DNA from: HGM04593 sp045631205 | GTDB lineage: Bacteria; Bacteroidota; Bacteroidia; Bacteroidales; Bacteroidaceae | Length of the DNA: 64,000 bases | NCBI GenBank assembly: GCA_045631205.1 | Contig: JAZQUI010000025.1 | Coordinates: 1-64,000, forward strand | Direction of reading: 5' to 3' | In this document: positions 40,653 through 49,532 of the stretch, in pieces | Layout: every line of letters begins with the position of its first letter | Position numbering within the stretch: the first letter of the stretch is position 1 | The notes under the pieces: generated by a model | Seen by the model: the letters and a program-made list of their open reading frames with translations, nothing else | Databases searched by the model: none | Told to the model about the DNA's origin: nothing | Program-made: the position numbers and the translations under genes

Positions 40653-43181
40653 TTATCCACATTTTGAGTAGCCACAGGTGGGGCAATGGAGGCAACCCTC
40701 TTCGAATATCAACTGGCTCTTGCAGTTGGGGCACTTCTCGGCCGATGTTGAACCGTCGGCGATGTAGCGTTTGAGTGCTCTTTCCACGCCGTTCTTCCAG
40801 GTGTTGATGTTGTCGGAACCGAGTTGTAATGATGATATTAGTTTTATTACCTGTTCAATGGGCATTTTGTAACGCAATACGCCAGAGATGAGCTTCGCAT
40901 AGTTCCAGAACTCGGGGTTGAAACGTTCAGAAAGTCCTTCAATTGTGGTTTTATAACCAATCTTGTTCTCGAACTGGAAATCGTAACGCTTGCTTCCATC
41001 TTCGTTTATGTGCTTTATGATAATGCCGTGAGTTACGTTCTTGGGCAAAGGTATGCCATCTTCGTCGTCCTGCTGTCCGGTGAAGATTTCATAGGGCTCG
41101 CCGTGCAGGAGGCCGATAAATGCCACCCATTTCTCTTTGTTGTTCTGGAAACGTACCACATCGGCTTCAAGGATGGTGGGGCGTACCTCGGTGATTGTAG
41201 GTTTGAGTTCGTCGGTTTTCACCTCTTTTTTACTGTCGGTAGAAACAAGAACGCCTGCGCGTGAACCGTCGCGATACACTGTACATCCCTTGCAACCGCA
41301 CTTCCATGCAGTGATGTATAGCTCGTTTACGAGCTTTTCGTCAACGCTGTTGGGGAGGTTGATGGTTACGCTGATTGAGTGGTCCACCCACTTCTGTATA
41401 CGTCCTTGCATCTCCACTTTTGCCACCCAGTCAATGTCGTTTGATGTTGCCTTTGCGTAAGGCGAACGGGCTACAATGCTGTCTATTTCCACTTGTGAGT
41501 AACGTTTGGTGGTATCTATGCCACTCTTTTTCATCCACTCTACAAATTTGTGGTGATAAACGATGTATTCTTCAAATGTATCGCCGTTCTCGTCGGTAAA
41601 GTCCACGTGTACCTCGGGGTCGTTGGGGTTTACTTTGCGGCGGCGTTTGTACACAGGCATAAATACAGGCTCAATACCCGATGTCGTCTGTGTCATAATA
41701 CTTACAGTGCCGGTGGGGGCAATAGTGAGGCAGGCGATGTTGCGACGGCCATATTTCTTCATATCCTCGTAGAGCCCGGGGTCGGCTTCGCGCAAACGGT
41801 TTATGAAGGGGTTGTTTGCCTCGCGTTTGTAATCGAACACCTCGAATGCTCCGCGCTCTTTTGCCATATCCACCGATGAACGGTAAGCTGCGAGTGCGAC
41901 AAGTTTGTGTACCTCTACCGAGAAATCTATAGCCTCGGGGCTTCCGTAGCGCAGGCCCATTGCTGCCAGCATATCACCTTCTGCAGTAATGCCTACACCA
42001 GTGCGGCGGCCCATACTGCTCTTGCGATAGATTTTCTCCCAAAGTTTTCTCTCGGCCTCTTTAACCTCTTCTGCTTCGGGGTCGCTTTCGATTTTTTCCT
42101 GTATCGCTTTGATTTTCTCAAGCTCGAGGTCGATAATATCGTCCATCATTCTAATGGCTTTTTGAGTGTGCTCGCGCAAGAGGTCAAAGTTGAAACGTGC
42201 TTCGGGTGTGAAGGGGTTCTCTACGTAAGAGTAGAGGTTAATTGCTATGAGGCGGCAAGAGTCGTAGGGACAAAGTGGAATTTCACCGCAAGGATTTGTC
42301 GATACAGTCTTGAAACCGAGGTCTGCATAGCAGTCGGGAATTGATTCGCGTTCAATGGTATCCCAGAAAAGAACTCCGGGTTCTGCCGATTTCCACGCGT
42401 TGTGAATTATTTTTTTCCATATTTCGCCGGCATTAACCTCTTTGGTATAGATGGGTGTGTCGGAGTCTATGGGGTATTTTTGTATATAAGGCTTGTTTTC
42501 GGTAACAGCGTTCATGAACTCATCATCGATTTTTACCGATACGTTTGCGCCGGTAACCTTGCCTTCGGTCATTTTAGCATCAATGAAAGCCTCAGCGTCG
42601 GGATGTTTTATGGAAACGCTCAACATCAAGGCTCCTCTGCGGCCGTCCTGCGCAACCTCGCGTGTTGAGTTGGAGTAACGCTCCATGAATGGTACAAGGC
42701 CTGTTGATGTGAGTGCCGAGTTCTTGACGGGTGAACCTTTGGGGCGTATGTGCGAAAGGTCGTGTCCTACACCGCCACGACGTTTCATCAACTGCACCTG
42801 CTCTTCGTCAATACGTATGATGCCACCATATGAATCGGCTTTGCCATCAATGCCAATTACAAAGCAGTTTGACAATGATGCGATTTGAAAGTCATTGCCG
42901 ATACCTGTCATTGGGCTGCCCGAGGGCACGATGTACTTGAAGTGGTCGAGAAGGTTGTAAACATCTTGCGCCGACATGGGGTTGGTGTATTTCTCCTCAA
43001 TACGGGCAATCTCATTGGCAATGCGCCAATGCATGTCTTCGGGCGATTTTTCATAGATAGTGCCGAAAGAGTCTTTTACGGCATATTTGTTTACCCAAAC
43101 TCTTGCAGCGAGTTCGTCGCCGTTGAAATAATCGAGTGATGCTTTGAATGCTTCCTCGTAGGTGTAGGTTTGTTTTTCCAC
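40653..43181 (-). CDS. nrdJ: Adenosylcobalamin-dependent (class II) ribonucleotide reductase
   Basis: 842 residues. It reduces ribonucleotides to deoxyribonucleotides using a B12-derived radical, with or without oxygen. Visible features are IASLSNCFVIGI (substrate-site Cys), RRGGVGHDLSHIRP, STNPCGEIPLCPYDSC (finger-loop NxCxE region), IAPTGTVSIM, and a C-terminal redox/zinc segment CPNCKSQLIFEEGCLHCPTC. No class I or III reductase is in the window. The promoter is at 43243-43274 and two 23-bp direct repeats lie further upstream. Confidence 0.96.
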   Translation of the reverse strand: MEKQTYTYEEAFKASLDYFNGDELAARVWVNKYAVKDSFGTIYEKSPEDMHWRIANEIARIEEKYTNPMSAQDVYNLLDHFKYIVPSGSPMTGIGNDFQIASLSNCFVIGIDGKADSYGGIIRIDEEQVQLMKRRGGVGHDLSHIRPKGSPVKNSALTSTGLVPFMERYSNSTREVAQDGRRGALMLSVSIKHPDAEAFIDAKMTEGKVTGANVSVKIDDEFMNAVTENKPYIQKYPIDSDTPIYTKEVNAGEIWKKIIHNAWKSAEPGVLFWDTIERESIPDCYADLGFKTVSTNPCGEIPLCPYDSCRLIAINLYSYVENPFTPEARFNFDLLREHTQKAIRMMDDIIDLELEKIKAIQEKIESDPEAEEVKEAERKLWEKIYRKSSMGRRTGVGITAEGDMLAAMGLRYGSPEAIDFSVEVHKLVALAAYRSSVDMAKERGAFEVFDYKREANNPFINRLREADPGLYEDMKKYGRRNIACLTIAPTGTVSIMTQTTSGIEPVFMPVYKRRRKVNPNDPEVHVDFTDENGDTFEEYIVYHHKFVEWMKKSGIDTTKRYSQVEIDSIVARSPYAKATSNDIDWVAKVEMQGRIQKWVDHSISVTINLPNSVDEKLVNELYITAWKCGCKGCTVYRDGSRAGVLVSTDSKKEVKTDELKPTITEVRPTILEADVVRFQNNKEKWVAFIGLLHGEPYEIFTGQQDDEDGIPLPKNVTHGIIIKHINEDGSKRYDFQFENKIGYKTTIEGLSERFNPEFWNYAKLISGVLRYKMPIEQVIKLISSLQLGSDNINTWKNGVERALKRYIADGSTSAEKCPNCKSQLIFEEGCLHCPTCGYSKCG

Positions 43182-43242
43182 TTTGATTAGTTATGTTTTG
43201 GTTATTGACTTCTTGCCGATAGTTGCTTTAAATACGCAACCA

Positions 43243-43274
43243 CAAAAATATATTGCATTTGTTTAATAACCAAA
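43243..43274 (-). promoter_or_regulatory. Promoter of nrdJ
   Basis: Minus strand TTTG (43271-43274), exactly 20 bp, TATTTTTG (43243-43250). No cobalamin riboswitch is recognisable in the ~55-nt leader. Confidence 0.7.
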
Positions 43275-43304
43275 TATTTTTATTTTTAGTTATCAACAAT
43301 TTTT

Positions 43305-43391
43305 AAAGTTTTCCAAAATAATTTTTAAATTGCTGAAAACTAATTATTTAAGATTTTGAATGATTGTAAAAGTTTTCCAAAATAATTTTTA
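43305..43391. repeat. Two 23-bp direct repeats upstream of the nrdJ promoter
   Basis: Identical 23-bp copies at 43305-43327 and 43369-43391, each containing agttttccaaaataattttt, with a 64-bp period (about six helical turns). They lie 30 bp and more upstream of the -33 box, a likely place for a regulator to bind. They do not resemble the NrdR box I know. Confidence 0.7.
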
Positions 43392-43496
43392 CTGCAGGAA
43401 TGTTGTCTGATTTTTGGAAATTCTTATTCCAGATTTTGATTGTTTGTGTTCGCTTTTAAGATGAGGGTTTATGCTCACTCTTTACGGTGTATATAC

Positions 43497-43527
43497 AAAA
43501 AAAGTCCCGCAATTGCGGGACTTTTTT
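43497..43527 (-). terminator. Terminator of dnaA
   Basis: Perfect stem agtcccgc-aatt-gcgggact flanked by A and T runs, 18 bp after the dnaA stop. Confidence 0.88.
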
Positions 43528-43544
43528 GTAATATTGTATTTTGT

Positions 43545-44942
43545 TTATGCGCTTTGAAGTAACAAGTCAATCTCGTTCAACTCGTGACGGAACTGTTTGT
43601 CTGTCTCGGCTAAGTTGGCAATGGTTTTGCAGGCATGCAGAACTGTTGCGTGGTCTCTGTTTCCTACATATTGGCCGATTTTTGAAGTAGATATGTCGAG
43701 ATATTTTTTCGACAAGTACATTGCTACCTGACGTACAAGTACAACCTCTCTTTTTCGTGAGCGAGTGTTAATGCTCTCTGCCTCAACTCCGTAGTAGTCG
43801 GCTACTTTCTTTATTATTTCGTCAATGGTTATCGTGCGTTTTTCGCAAGATGAAACATTGCCAAGTATTCTGCGGGCAAGGTTGAGATCTATATCGGCAT
43901 TGTTTATAGTAGAGTGTGCCATTATCGACACTATAGTGCCTTCAAGGTCGCGAATGCTTGCGTTTGTGTTTTCCGCTATGTAGTTGATAACCTCTTCGGG
44001 GAAGTTCAAGCCGTCTTTGCGTATGATATTTTTTAGAATATTCTTGCGCAAGTCGAAGTCGGGCCTTTCAATTTCTGCAGTCATTCCCCATTTGAAACGG
44101 GTTATGAGTCTCTCTTCCATGCCTTGCAACTGTGCAGGTGTGCGGTCAGAGGTCATAATCAATTGCTTGCCATTAAGGTGCAAGTGGTTGAATATGTGGA
44201 AGAATGCTGTTTGTGTCTTTTGGAGACCTGCAAATTCCTGTATATCATCGATTATGAGTACATCAATGCTCTGATAGAATTTCATAAAATCGTTGAACTT
44301 CTTTTGCAGTATAGAATCGGTGTATTGTACTTGGAACAAATGCGCTGAAACATAAAGTACACGCATTTCGGGGTGCAATTCTTTGATCTTGGCTCCAATG
44401 GCGTTGATGAGGTGGGTTTTTCCCACGCCCGATGAACCGTATATGAAGAGTGGGTTGAATACTTTTCCCGGTGAGTTGGCAACACTGACACCTACCGCGC
44501 GTGATAAACGGTTGCTTATACCCTCGACATAATTGTCAAATGTATAGCGGTTTATCAACATAGAGTCGAGCTCTTGAATTACGGCTTGTTCAGCAACAGG
44601 TGCGCTATTTCCTGAATTACCGGTGTGGCAACTTGTATTGCCCGAAGAGTAGTTGTCGGTGCTTACCTCAATGCTGAGGTTGTTGCTCTTGTCGGTGAGT
44701 ATGCTGTACATCAGTTTGGTGCCATTGCCCATAACTTTGTACAAGGTCGAACGCAACAATCCGACATAATTTTCGTCGAGATGCTCACATACGTAGCTGC
44801 TCTTCACTTGGATAGTCAATACAGAGTCTTCGTACCTGATAGGCTTTATGTCGGCGAACCAGGTGGTAAATGTTTTCTCTGAGACATTATCACGAATAAT
44901 CTCGAGACATTTATTCCATTTTTCTATTAAACGAGAATCCAT
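43545..44942 (-). CDS. dnaA: Chromosomal replication initiator protein
   Basis: 465 residues with the four DnaA parts: N-terminal domain (WNKCLEIIRDNVSEKTFTTW), a variable linker, the AAA+ core with Walker A IYGSSGVGKTHLINAIGAKI and Walker B VLIIDDIQEF, and the DNA-binding domain with the signature YVGNRDHATVLHACKTI. It opens the origin with ATP. It is followed by a terminator and flanked upstream by a 574-bp gap. dnaN and recF are not adjacent, as is common in Bacteroidota. Confidence 0.97.
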   Translation of the reverse strand: MDSRLIEKWNKCLEIIRDNVSEKTFTTWFADIKPIRYEDSVLTIQVKSSYVCEHLDENYVGLLRSTLYKVMGNGTKLMYSILTDKSNNLSIEVSTDNYSSGNTSCHTGNSGNSAPVAEQAVIQELDSMLINRYTFDNYVEGISNRLSRAVGVSVANSPGKVFNPLFIYGSSGVGKTHLINAIGAKIKELHPEMRVLYVSAHLFQVQYTDSILQKKFNDFMKFYQSIDVLIIDDIQEFAGLQKTQTAFFHIFNHLHLNGKQLIMTSDRTPAQLQGMEERLITRFKWGMTAEIERPDFDLRKNILKNIIRKDGLNFPEEVINYIAENTNASIRDLEGTIVSIMAHSTINNADIDLNLARRILGNVSSCEKRTITIDEIIKKVADYYGVEAESINTRSRKREVVLVRQVAMYLSKKYLDISTSKIGQYVGNRDHATVLHACKTIANLAETDKQFRHELNEIDLLLQSA

Positions 44943-45490
44943 ATTGTTTTCTAAACGTACTGACTATTTTAGATGCGAACAACCACCATTTGTGTTTTTC
45001 AAATTAAGGTGGTTGCTTGGGTGTGACAGCCGTGTTTTGTGCAGCCGGCTGTGTGCCCCTCATCTCTTTCCAATGCAAATATCATAAAAGAAAAATGAAA
45101 ATGCAAATGAAGAAAAAGTGCTGTTTTTTTTGTTTTTATAAGGGATTGTTTTTCAGGTTGTTATAACGGCGCTGAAGGCGGCAGTTGTTGTTCTGATAAA
45201 AATTTTTAAAACACTGATATTCAATACATTGTGCTGGGCATAGGTCTTGCGTGTTTTTTTCGTTGCCTTTTGTTATTGCCCTTTTAGGCATTTGTGGAAT
45301 ACGATTTTGCCTTTTCTTGCTTGTTTTCTTTTTTTCTTTTTTTGCCCGTCCTTAATTGGAATAATTCTATATAAGCCGAAAAATTTTTTTATTTAGGAAT
45401 AAATTTGAGATACAAAAATGGCTAAAAAAAATGTGCGATTTTGCTTGTTTTTTATAATTATTATGTTGTGGTTTTTGCCATTCCGAGCAT
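44943..45490. other. Long non-coding gap between dnaX and dnaA
   Basis: About 570 bp, AT-rich, with long T runs (45110-45140, 45325-45350). I find no clear DnaA-box cluster (TTATCCACA) and no open frame worth calling. A paired stretch near 44990-45020 (accacc...ggtggt) could form a hairpin in the dnaA leader. No full TAnnTTTG promoter match was found. Confidence 0.4.
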
Positions 45491-45514
45491 AAAAAAAATC
45501 TCCCGAAGGAGATT
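45491..45514 (-). terminator. Terminator of dnaX
   Basis: Stem aatctcc-cgaa-ggagatt followed on the minus strand by eight T, directly after the dnaX stop. Confidence 0.85.
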
Positions 45515-45516
45515 CT

Positions 45517-47352
45517 TTATGATAGTTCAAGGTTGAGTGCTTTGCGAAGTTTTTCTATTGTCGGGTTTTTCTTTGCCAACATTTCGTATTGCTTGGTTCT
45601 GTCGTAAACGTGTTGTTCCACTTTTACCTTGTTTACCTCTATTTTCATTGTCAAAGTTGTACCTTTGAGGTAATTGCTTATACCTGCAACAATACGTTTT
45701 GCTTCTCCTTCGAAAAGTTCTGCTACTAATTGGTTGTCAACCGATATTGTAAAATCGTTGTTCTTGCCGAGAGTGGGCTGTATAATTTTCATTCTGTCGG
45801 CAAGTGCGCGCTCCTTTTCGGGGAGTTGCATAGCGAACGAGGTCCACGCCTGAGTGAGATCCTCTTTTGTAATCTCAGGAGCAGCAGCGGTTGTTTTTTC
45901 AATAAACTTCTCCTCTGTTGCTTTTGTCGATGTTTGCGGCATTGCTGTTGGTGCTGCTTGCTCTTGTGTAAGAGTTGTGCGCGCACGTTGGAACATTCCG
46001 CCAATGCTTTTTGAAGGCATGCTTTGCTTGCGCATAGCCTCGGGGCGGCCACTCAGTACCTGTCGGCTCTCCTGCTTGGGCTGTGGAACTGTTGCCGGTG
46101 TGTTATGCAGTTCAGGCTGTGTAGTCGTTTCTTGCTTTTGTGGCGGTGTAGGTGTTGTGCTACCGTTTTTTATCTCTGTTTGCTCTTGGGGCTTGGCTAT
46201 TTTGTTGAAAATGGGTTTTAATATCTTTGGGCCACGCCCACCGTCTTCGCTGTCGTCACCCGTTACAAGCTGAGACAGTTGTATGAGGGCAAGCTCTACA
46301 AGCAGGCGTTTGTTGCGGCTTGTCTTGTAGTTGAGTTCGCAGTTGTTGCATAGCTTTATGGCGCGGAAGAGCATCTTGGGCGGTATCTTTGCTGCCTGCT
46401 GCACATATCTTTTGCGCAAGTCATCGCTGCCCTCAAAAAGAGGGGCTGTGACAGGGTCGCCGTTTACAAGCAAATCGCGCATATGCGCAGCAATACCCTC
46501 TATGAATATGTTGCCTTCGAATCCCTTGCCTAATATCTCATTGAAAAGTAGCAACGACTGCGCGGTGTTTCCATTGAGAATGTGGTCGGTCAGGCGGAAA
46601 TAATATTCATAGTCAAGTATGTTTAGGCTCTCAATAACCTTTGAATAGGTAAGATGTCCCTGTGTGAAGCTTGTCATCTGGTCAAAAAGTGAGAGTGCAT
46701 CGCGCATGCATCCGTCTGATTTTTGCGCAATCACACGCAGAGCCTCGTAGTCGCTCTCTATTCCCTCTTTTCTTGCAATGTTCTGCAAGTGTGCTATGAT
46801 GTCAGCATTGTCAATACGGCTGAAATCGTATATCTGGCAACGCGATAAAATGGTGGGGAGTATCTTGTGTTTTTCGGTTGTGGCGAGGATGAAAATGGCA
46901 TGTGCCGGCGGCTCTTCAAGTGTTTTTAGGAAGGCATTGAAAGCTGCTTGTGACAACATGTGCACCTCGTCGATAATGTAAACCTTGTATCGGCCAATTT
47001 GTGGCGGGATTCGCACCTGTTCATTGAGTGAACGAATGTCTTCTACCGAGTTGTTGCTGGCCGCATCGAGCTCGTAGATTGAGTATGAGCGCTGCTCGTT
47101 AAATGAACGGCACGATTCACATTCGTTACAGGGTTCGCCGTTGGCTGTGGGCGCAGTACAATTTATTGTTTTTGCAAAAATTCGTGCGCAAGTTGTTTTT
47201 CCAACACCGCGAGGGCCGCAAAAGAGGTAGGCGTGTGCCAACTTACCGCTCTGTATAGCGTTTTTAAGAGTGGTGGTAAGCGCTTTCTGCGCAACAACCG
47301 TCTCAAAAGTGTCGGGGCGGTACTTGCGTGCCGATACTATATAGTTTTCCAT
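45517..47352 (-). CDS. dnaX: DNA polymerase III subunit gamma/tau
   Basis: 611 residues; the clamp-loader ATPase. The AAA+ domain has Walker A FCGPRGVGKTTCARIFAKTI, a zinc site (NCTAPTANGEPCNECESC), Walker B YIIDEVHMLS and the Arg-finger region ILSRCQIYDF. A Pro/Thr/Gln-rich linker (about residues 390-480) joins it to a C-terminal tau-like domain. I see no programmed frameshift signal like the E. coli A-AAA-AAG site in the linker, so one product is likely. Confidence 0.95.
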   Translation of the reverse strand: MENYIVSARKYRPDTFETVVAQKALTTTLKNAIQSGKLAHAYLFCGPRGVGKTTCARIFAKTINCTAPTANGEPCNECESCRSFNEQRSYSIYELDAASNNSVEDIRSLNEQVRIPPQIGRYKVYIIDEVHMLSQAAFNAFLKTLEEPPAHAIFILATTEKHKILPTILSRCQIYDFSRIDNADIIAHLQNIARKEGIESDYEALRVIAQKSDGCMRDALSLFDQMTSFTQGHLTYSKVIESLNILDYEYYFRLTDHILNGNTAQSLLLFNEILGKGFEGNIFIEGIAAHMRDLLVNGDPVTAPLFEGSDDLRKRYVQQAAKIPPKMLFRAIKLCNNCELNYKTSRNKRLLVELALIQLSQLVTGDDSEDGGRGPKILKPIFNKIAKPQEQTEIKNGSTTPTPPQKQETTTQPELHNTPATVPQPKQESRQVLSGRPEAMRKQSMPSKSIGGMFQRARTTLTQEQAAPTAMPQTSTKATEEKFIEKTTAAAPEITKEDLTQAWTSFAMQLPEKERALADRMKIIQPTLGKNNDFTISVDNQLVAELFEGEAKRIVAGISNYLKGTTLTMKIEVNKVKVEQHVYDRTKQYEMLAKKNPTIEKLRKALNLELS

Positions 47353-47376
47353 ATTGGTTTACCTTTTTATATATTA

Positions 47377-47407
47377 CAAAAATAGTGCAAACCTAGGGTA
47401 ATACAAA
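47377..47407 (-). promoter_or_regulatory. Promoter of dnaX
   Basis: Minus strand TTTG (47404-47407), 19 bp, TATTTTTG (47377-47384), a full consensus match about 25 bp before the start codon. Confidence 0.65.
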
Positions 47408-47566
47408 ATAATTGTTCCATAAATCGTGCGTTGCTTGCATAGCAATATATCTTCTTATTGCAATATCTTTTAAATAATCCAAGCTTTTCACTCTCTTTGG
47501 ATAAGCTAGGATGCAGCTCTGCATAAAAAAAATAAGTAAACTTTTTTTTCTGCTCTCGCCTTTCAC

Positions 47567-47574
47567 TATCTTTG
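47567..47574 (+). promoter_or_regulatory. -7 box of the divIC/ftsB-like gene
   Basis: TATCTTTG 28 bp before the start codon. The -33 region is a T run (cttttttttc) without a clear TTG. Confidence 0.45.
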
Positions 47575-47601
47575 TACGGAATAACATGAAAACAGAGGAA
47601 T

Positions 47602-47904
47602 ATGAACAACGATAGTATTGCAACATGTTTAAAATGGGTGATAAACCATAAGTATTGGTTTGTGACTCTTGCGTTTGTGGCTATTATGATGTTTTTTGAC
47701 AAGCATAATTTAATTGAGCATTTTAAGAATCAACGTGAAATCGCCGCTTTGAAGGCCGATAATACCGAGTTGAAAGAGCAACTCAACGATTTGAGACATA
47801 GGTCGCAGGAGTTGCACAAGGATGTTGCAATTATGGAAAAGGTGGCTCGTGAGCGTTATGGCATGCATAAGGATGGTGAAGAGGTGTTTATTGTAGAGGA
47901 TTAA
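47602..47904 (+). CDS. Septum formation initiator (FtsB/DivIC-like)
   Basis: 100 residues. A short N-terminal cytoplasmic part is followed by one membrane helix (YWFVTLAFVAIMMFF), then a coiled coil (REIAALKADNTELKEQLNDL) and a C-terminal MEKVARERYGMHKDGEEVF, the usual end of FtsB/DivIC. It bridges FtsQ and FtsL at the division site. The next gene starts 2 bp later. Confidence 0.9.
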   Translation: MNNDSIATCLKWVINHKYWFVTLAFVAIMMFFDKHNLIEHFKNQREIAALKADNTELKEQLNDLRHRSQELHKDVAIMEKVARERYGMHKDGEEVFIVED

Positions 47905-47906
47905 TT

Positions 47907-48236
47907 ATGAAATTGTTATCATTGTTAAATAAAATAAGTTGGGTAACACTTTTACTTGGTGCTGCCGGTCGTATGTTTTTCCGCGTAGAGGGGTCGTATG
48001 TTTTTCTTGCATCGGCTTTGTTGCTTGCGGTTACACAGTTTTTTCTGCGTGAAAGGGGTGGCAACTTTGTTGTTCGCCGTTTGGTGATACAGCAACAGAT
48101 TGGAGCTGTAGCTTTGGTTGCTGCCGGAGTGCTGATGTTTACGCATACGCGTAACGAATGGATTGTGGCTATGTTTGTGGGTGCTCTGTTTGAGTTGTAC
48201 ACAGCTTACAGAATTCCTCAGGAATTGAAGAAATAG
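47907..48236 (+). CDS. Small membrane protein of unknown function
   Basis: 109 residues with three or four hydrophobic segments (ISWVTLLLGAAGRMFF, YVFLASALLLAVTQFFL, QIGAVALVAAGVLMF, EWIVAMFVGALFELYTAY). I do not recognise a named family beyond similarity in layout to small Bacteroidota membrane proteins found next to divIC. It is translated directly after the DivIC-like gene, which hints at an envelope role. It is followed by a terminator. Confidence 0.8.
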   Translation: MKLLSLLNKISWVTLLLGAAGRMFFRVEGSYVFLASALLLAVTQFFLRERGGNFVVRRLVIQQQIGAVALVAAGVLMFTHTRNEWIVAMFVGALFELYTAYRIPQELKK

Positions 48237-48282
48237 AAATCAGAAACTATTTGCAAGTTATCAACTTGTATTGTTGGTATAA

Positions 48283-48317
48283 TAAAAAAAAGTCAGTGAG
48301 ACACTCACTGACTTTTT
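48283..48317. terminator. Bidirectional terminator
   Basis: Stem agtcagtgag-aca-ctcactgact with A run before and T run after. It serves the plus-strand pair and the convergent OmpA genes. Confidence 0.88.
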
Positions 48318-48337
48318 TGTGTTTAAATTCTTCTTTA

Positions 48338-49507
48338 TTATTTGTTTACGAAGTGTACGGTCTGGCTATTTTCGCCCATATCTTGTGTTTTAACAATGAG
48401 CTTGTCTGCGTTGACAGAGTAACGGTTTACGAGAATGTCTTTAACAATGTTTGCGCGTTTTTCGGCAATCTCTGCTTTTGTTGAGTTTGTGTTACCGATA
48501 ATCTCAATTGTAAACTCGGGGTTAGCCTGCATAAGTTTTGCAACATTTGAGATGTTAACCATCTGCAACTCTTTGTTGAATGTTTCTTTGCCGTCGTGGA
48601 ATACAACGTAGGGAATGAGAATATTCTTCTCTTCTGCGGGTATAACAACGATTTTCTCTTCGGGCTTGCCTTTTTCCATCTGCTCGGTCTTAACCATTGC
48701 GATGTAGTTGCTGAGTGCAGCATACTGCTCCGATGATATAGCGTGTGCGGTCTTAAAACCCTGCTTGCCAATCTTCCATTTCAAACCAACTTTGCCGTTC
48801 AAAATACCGTCAAAGTCTGTGCGCATGTTTGTCTGTCCGTCAAAAGTTGAACTTGTTGCTGTTGCTCCCAAATCAATGTTGATACCAATGCGTTTTGTTA
48901 TGTTGTAAGTCGTAGAGATACCACCTCTTGCTGCAAAAAGTGTGCGGCTGTCAACACCTTTTCTCTCTATGGTTGTGAGTGCTGCTGCACCGATGTAGAA
49001 CTCTATGTCAAGTGCTTTATCGGTCTTTTTCTCTTTTGAGAATAGGTTGATGAGGTCTATCATAAGGTCGGCGCCCAATGAATAGTATTTTAAGTCCTGC
49101 AAATAGCCGTGACGAGTATCAACTCCTACAGAATTGAGATATACTTTTCTAGGGTCTTCAATGTGGTTGGGGTACTCACCATTCAAGCCGCTGTTCCATC
49201 CTTTAAGTCTGTTGCCATCAATGCTCAAACGCACTCCAATTGTGGGAGTCAGTTGCTTGCCGATTGCAATTGCAAAGCCGTGTTTGATGCGGTCCTTGAA
49301 TGAAAGGTGTGTATCTTCCTCGCCCATAAGTACGGCGCCTCCGAATGAACCCTGTACATAAAAATTGTCCAGGAATGATGACTGATACTTTGTTTTGTAG
49401 TCAACGGTAACGGTTTCAGTTTTCTGAGCTGTTTCTACTCTCTTGCTTTGTGCAAAAGCCGAAAAGCTGACCGCCAACAATAGAGATAATATTGTAAACT
49501 TTTTCAT
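48338..49507 (-). CDS. OmpA-family outer-membrane protein
   Basis: About 389 residues. A signal peptide (MKKFTILSLLLAVSFSAFAQ, cleaved before or after Gln) supports ATG 49507 over the ATG at 49525. An N-terminal beta-barrel-like domain (residues ~30-250) has alternating hydrophobic strands. The C-terminal part resembles the OmpA peptidoglycan-binding fold in outline (FTIEIIGNTNSTKAEIAEKR, ANIVKDILVN) but lacks the usual NxxLSxxRA motif, so wall binding is uncertain. It lies 25 bp after a second OmpA-type gene and is probably cotranscribed with it. Confidence 0.8.
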   Translation of the reverse strand: MKKFTILSLLLAVSFSAFAQSKRVETAQKTETVTVDYKTKYQSSFLDNFYVQGSFGGAVLMGEEDTHLSFKDRIKHGFAIAIGKQLTPTIGVRLSIDGNRLKGWNSGLNGEYPNHIEDPRKVYLNSVGVDTRHGYLQDLKYYSLGADLMIDLINLFSKEKKTDKALDIEFYIGAAALTTIERKGVDSRTLFAARGGISTTYNITKRIGINIDLGATATSSTFDGQTNMRTDFDGILNGKVGLKWKIGKQGFKTAHAISSEQYAALSNYIAMVKTEQMEKGKPEEKIVVIPAEEKNILIPYVVFHDGKETFNKELQMVNISNVAKLMQANPEFTIEIIGNTNSTKAEIAEKRANIVKDILVNRYSVNADKLIVKTQDMGENSQTVHFVNK

Positions 49508-49532
49508 ATTATATTCTATTTTCAATTTCTAA

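Noticed and set aside
43182..43242. Cobalamin riboswitch before nrdJ
   Set aside because: The leader is only about 55 nt and lacks the B12-box core.
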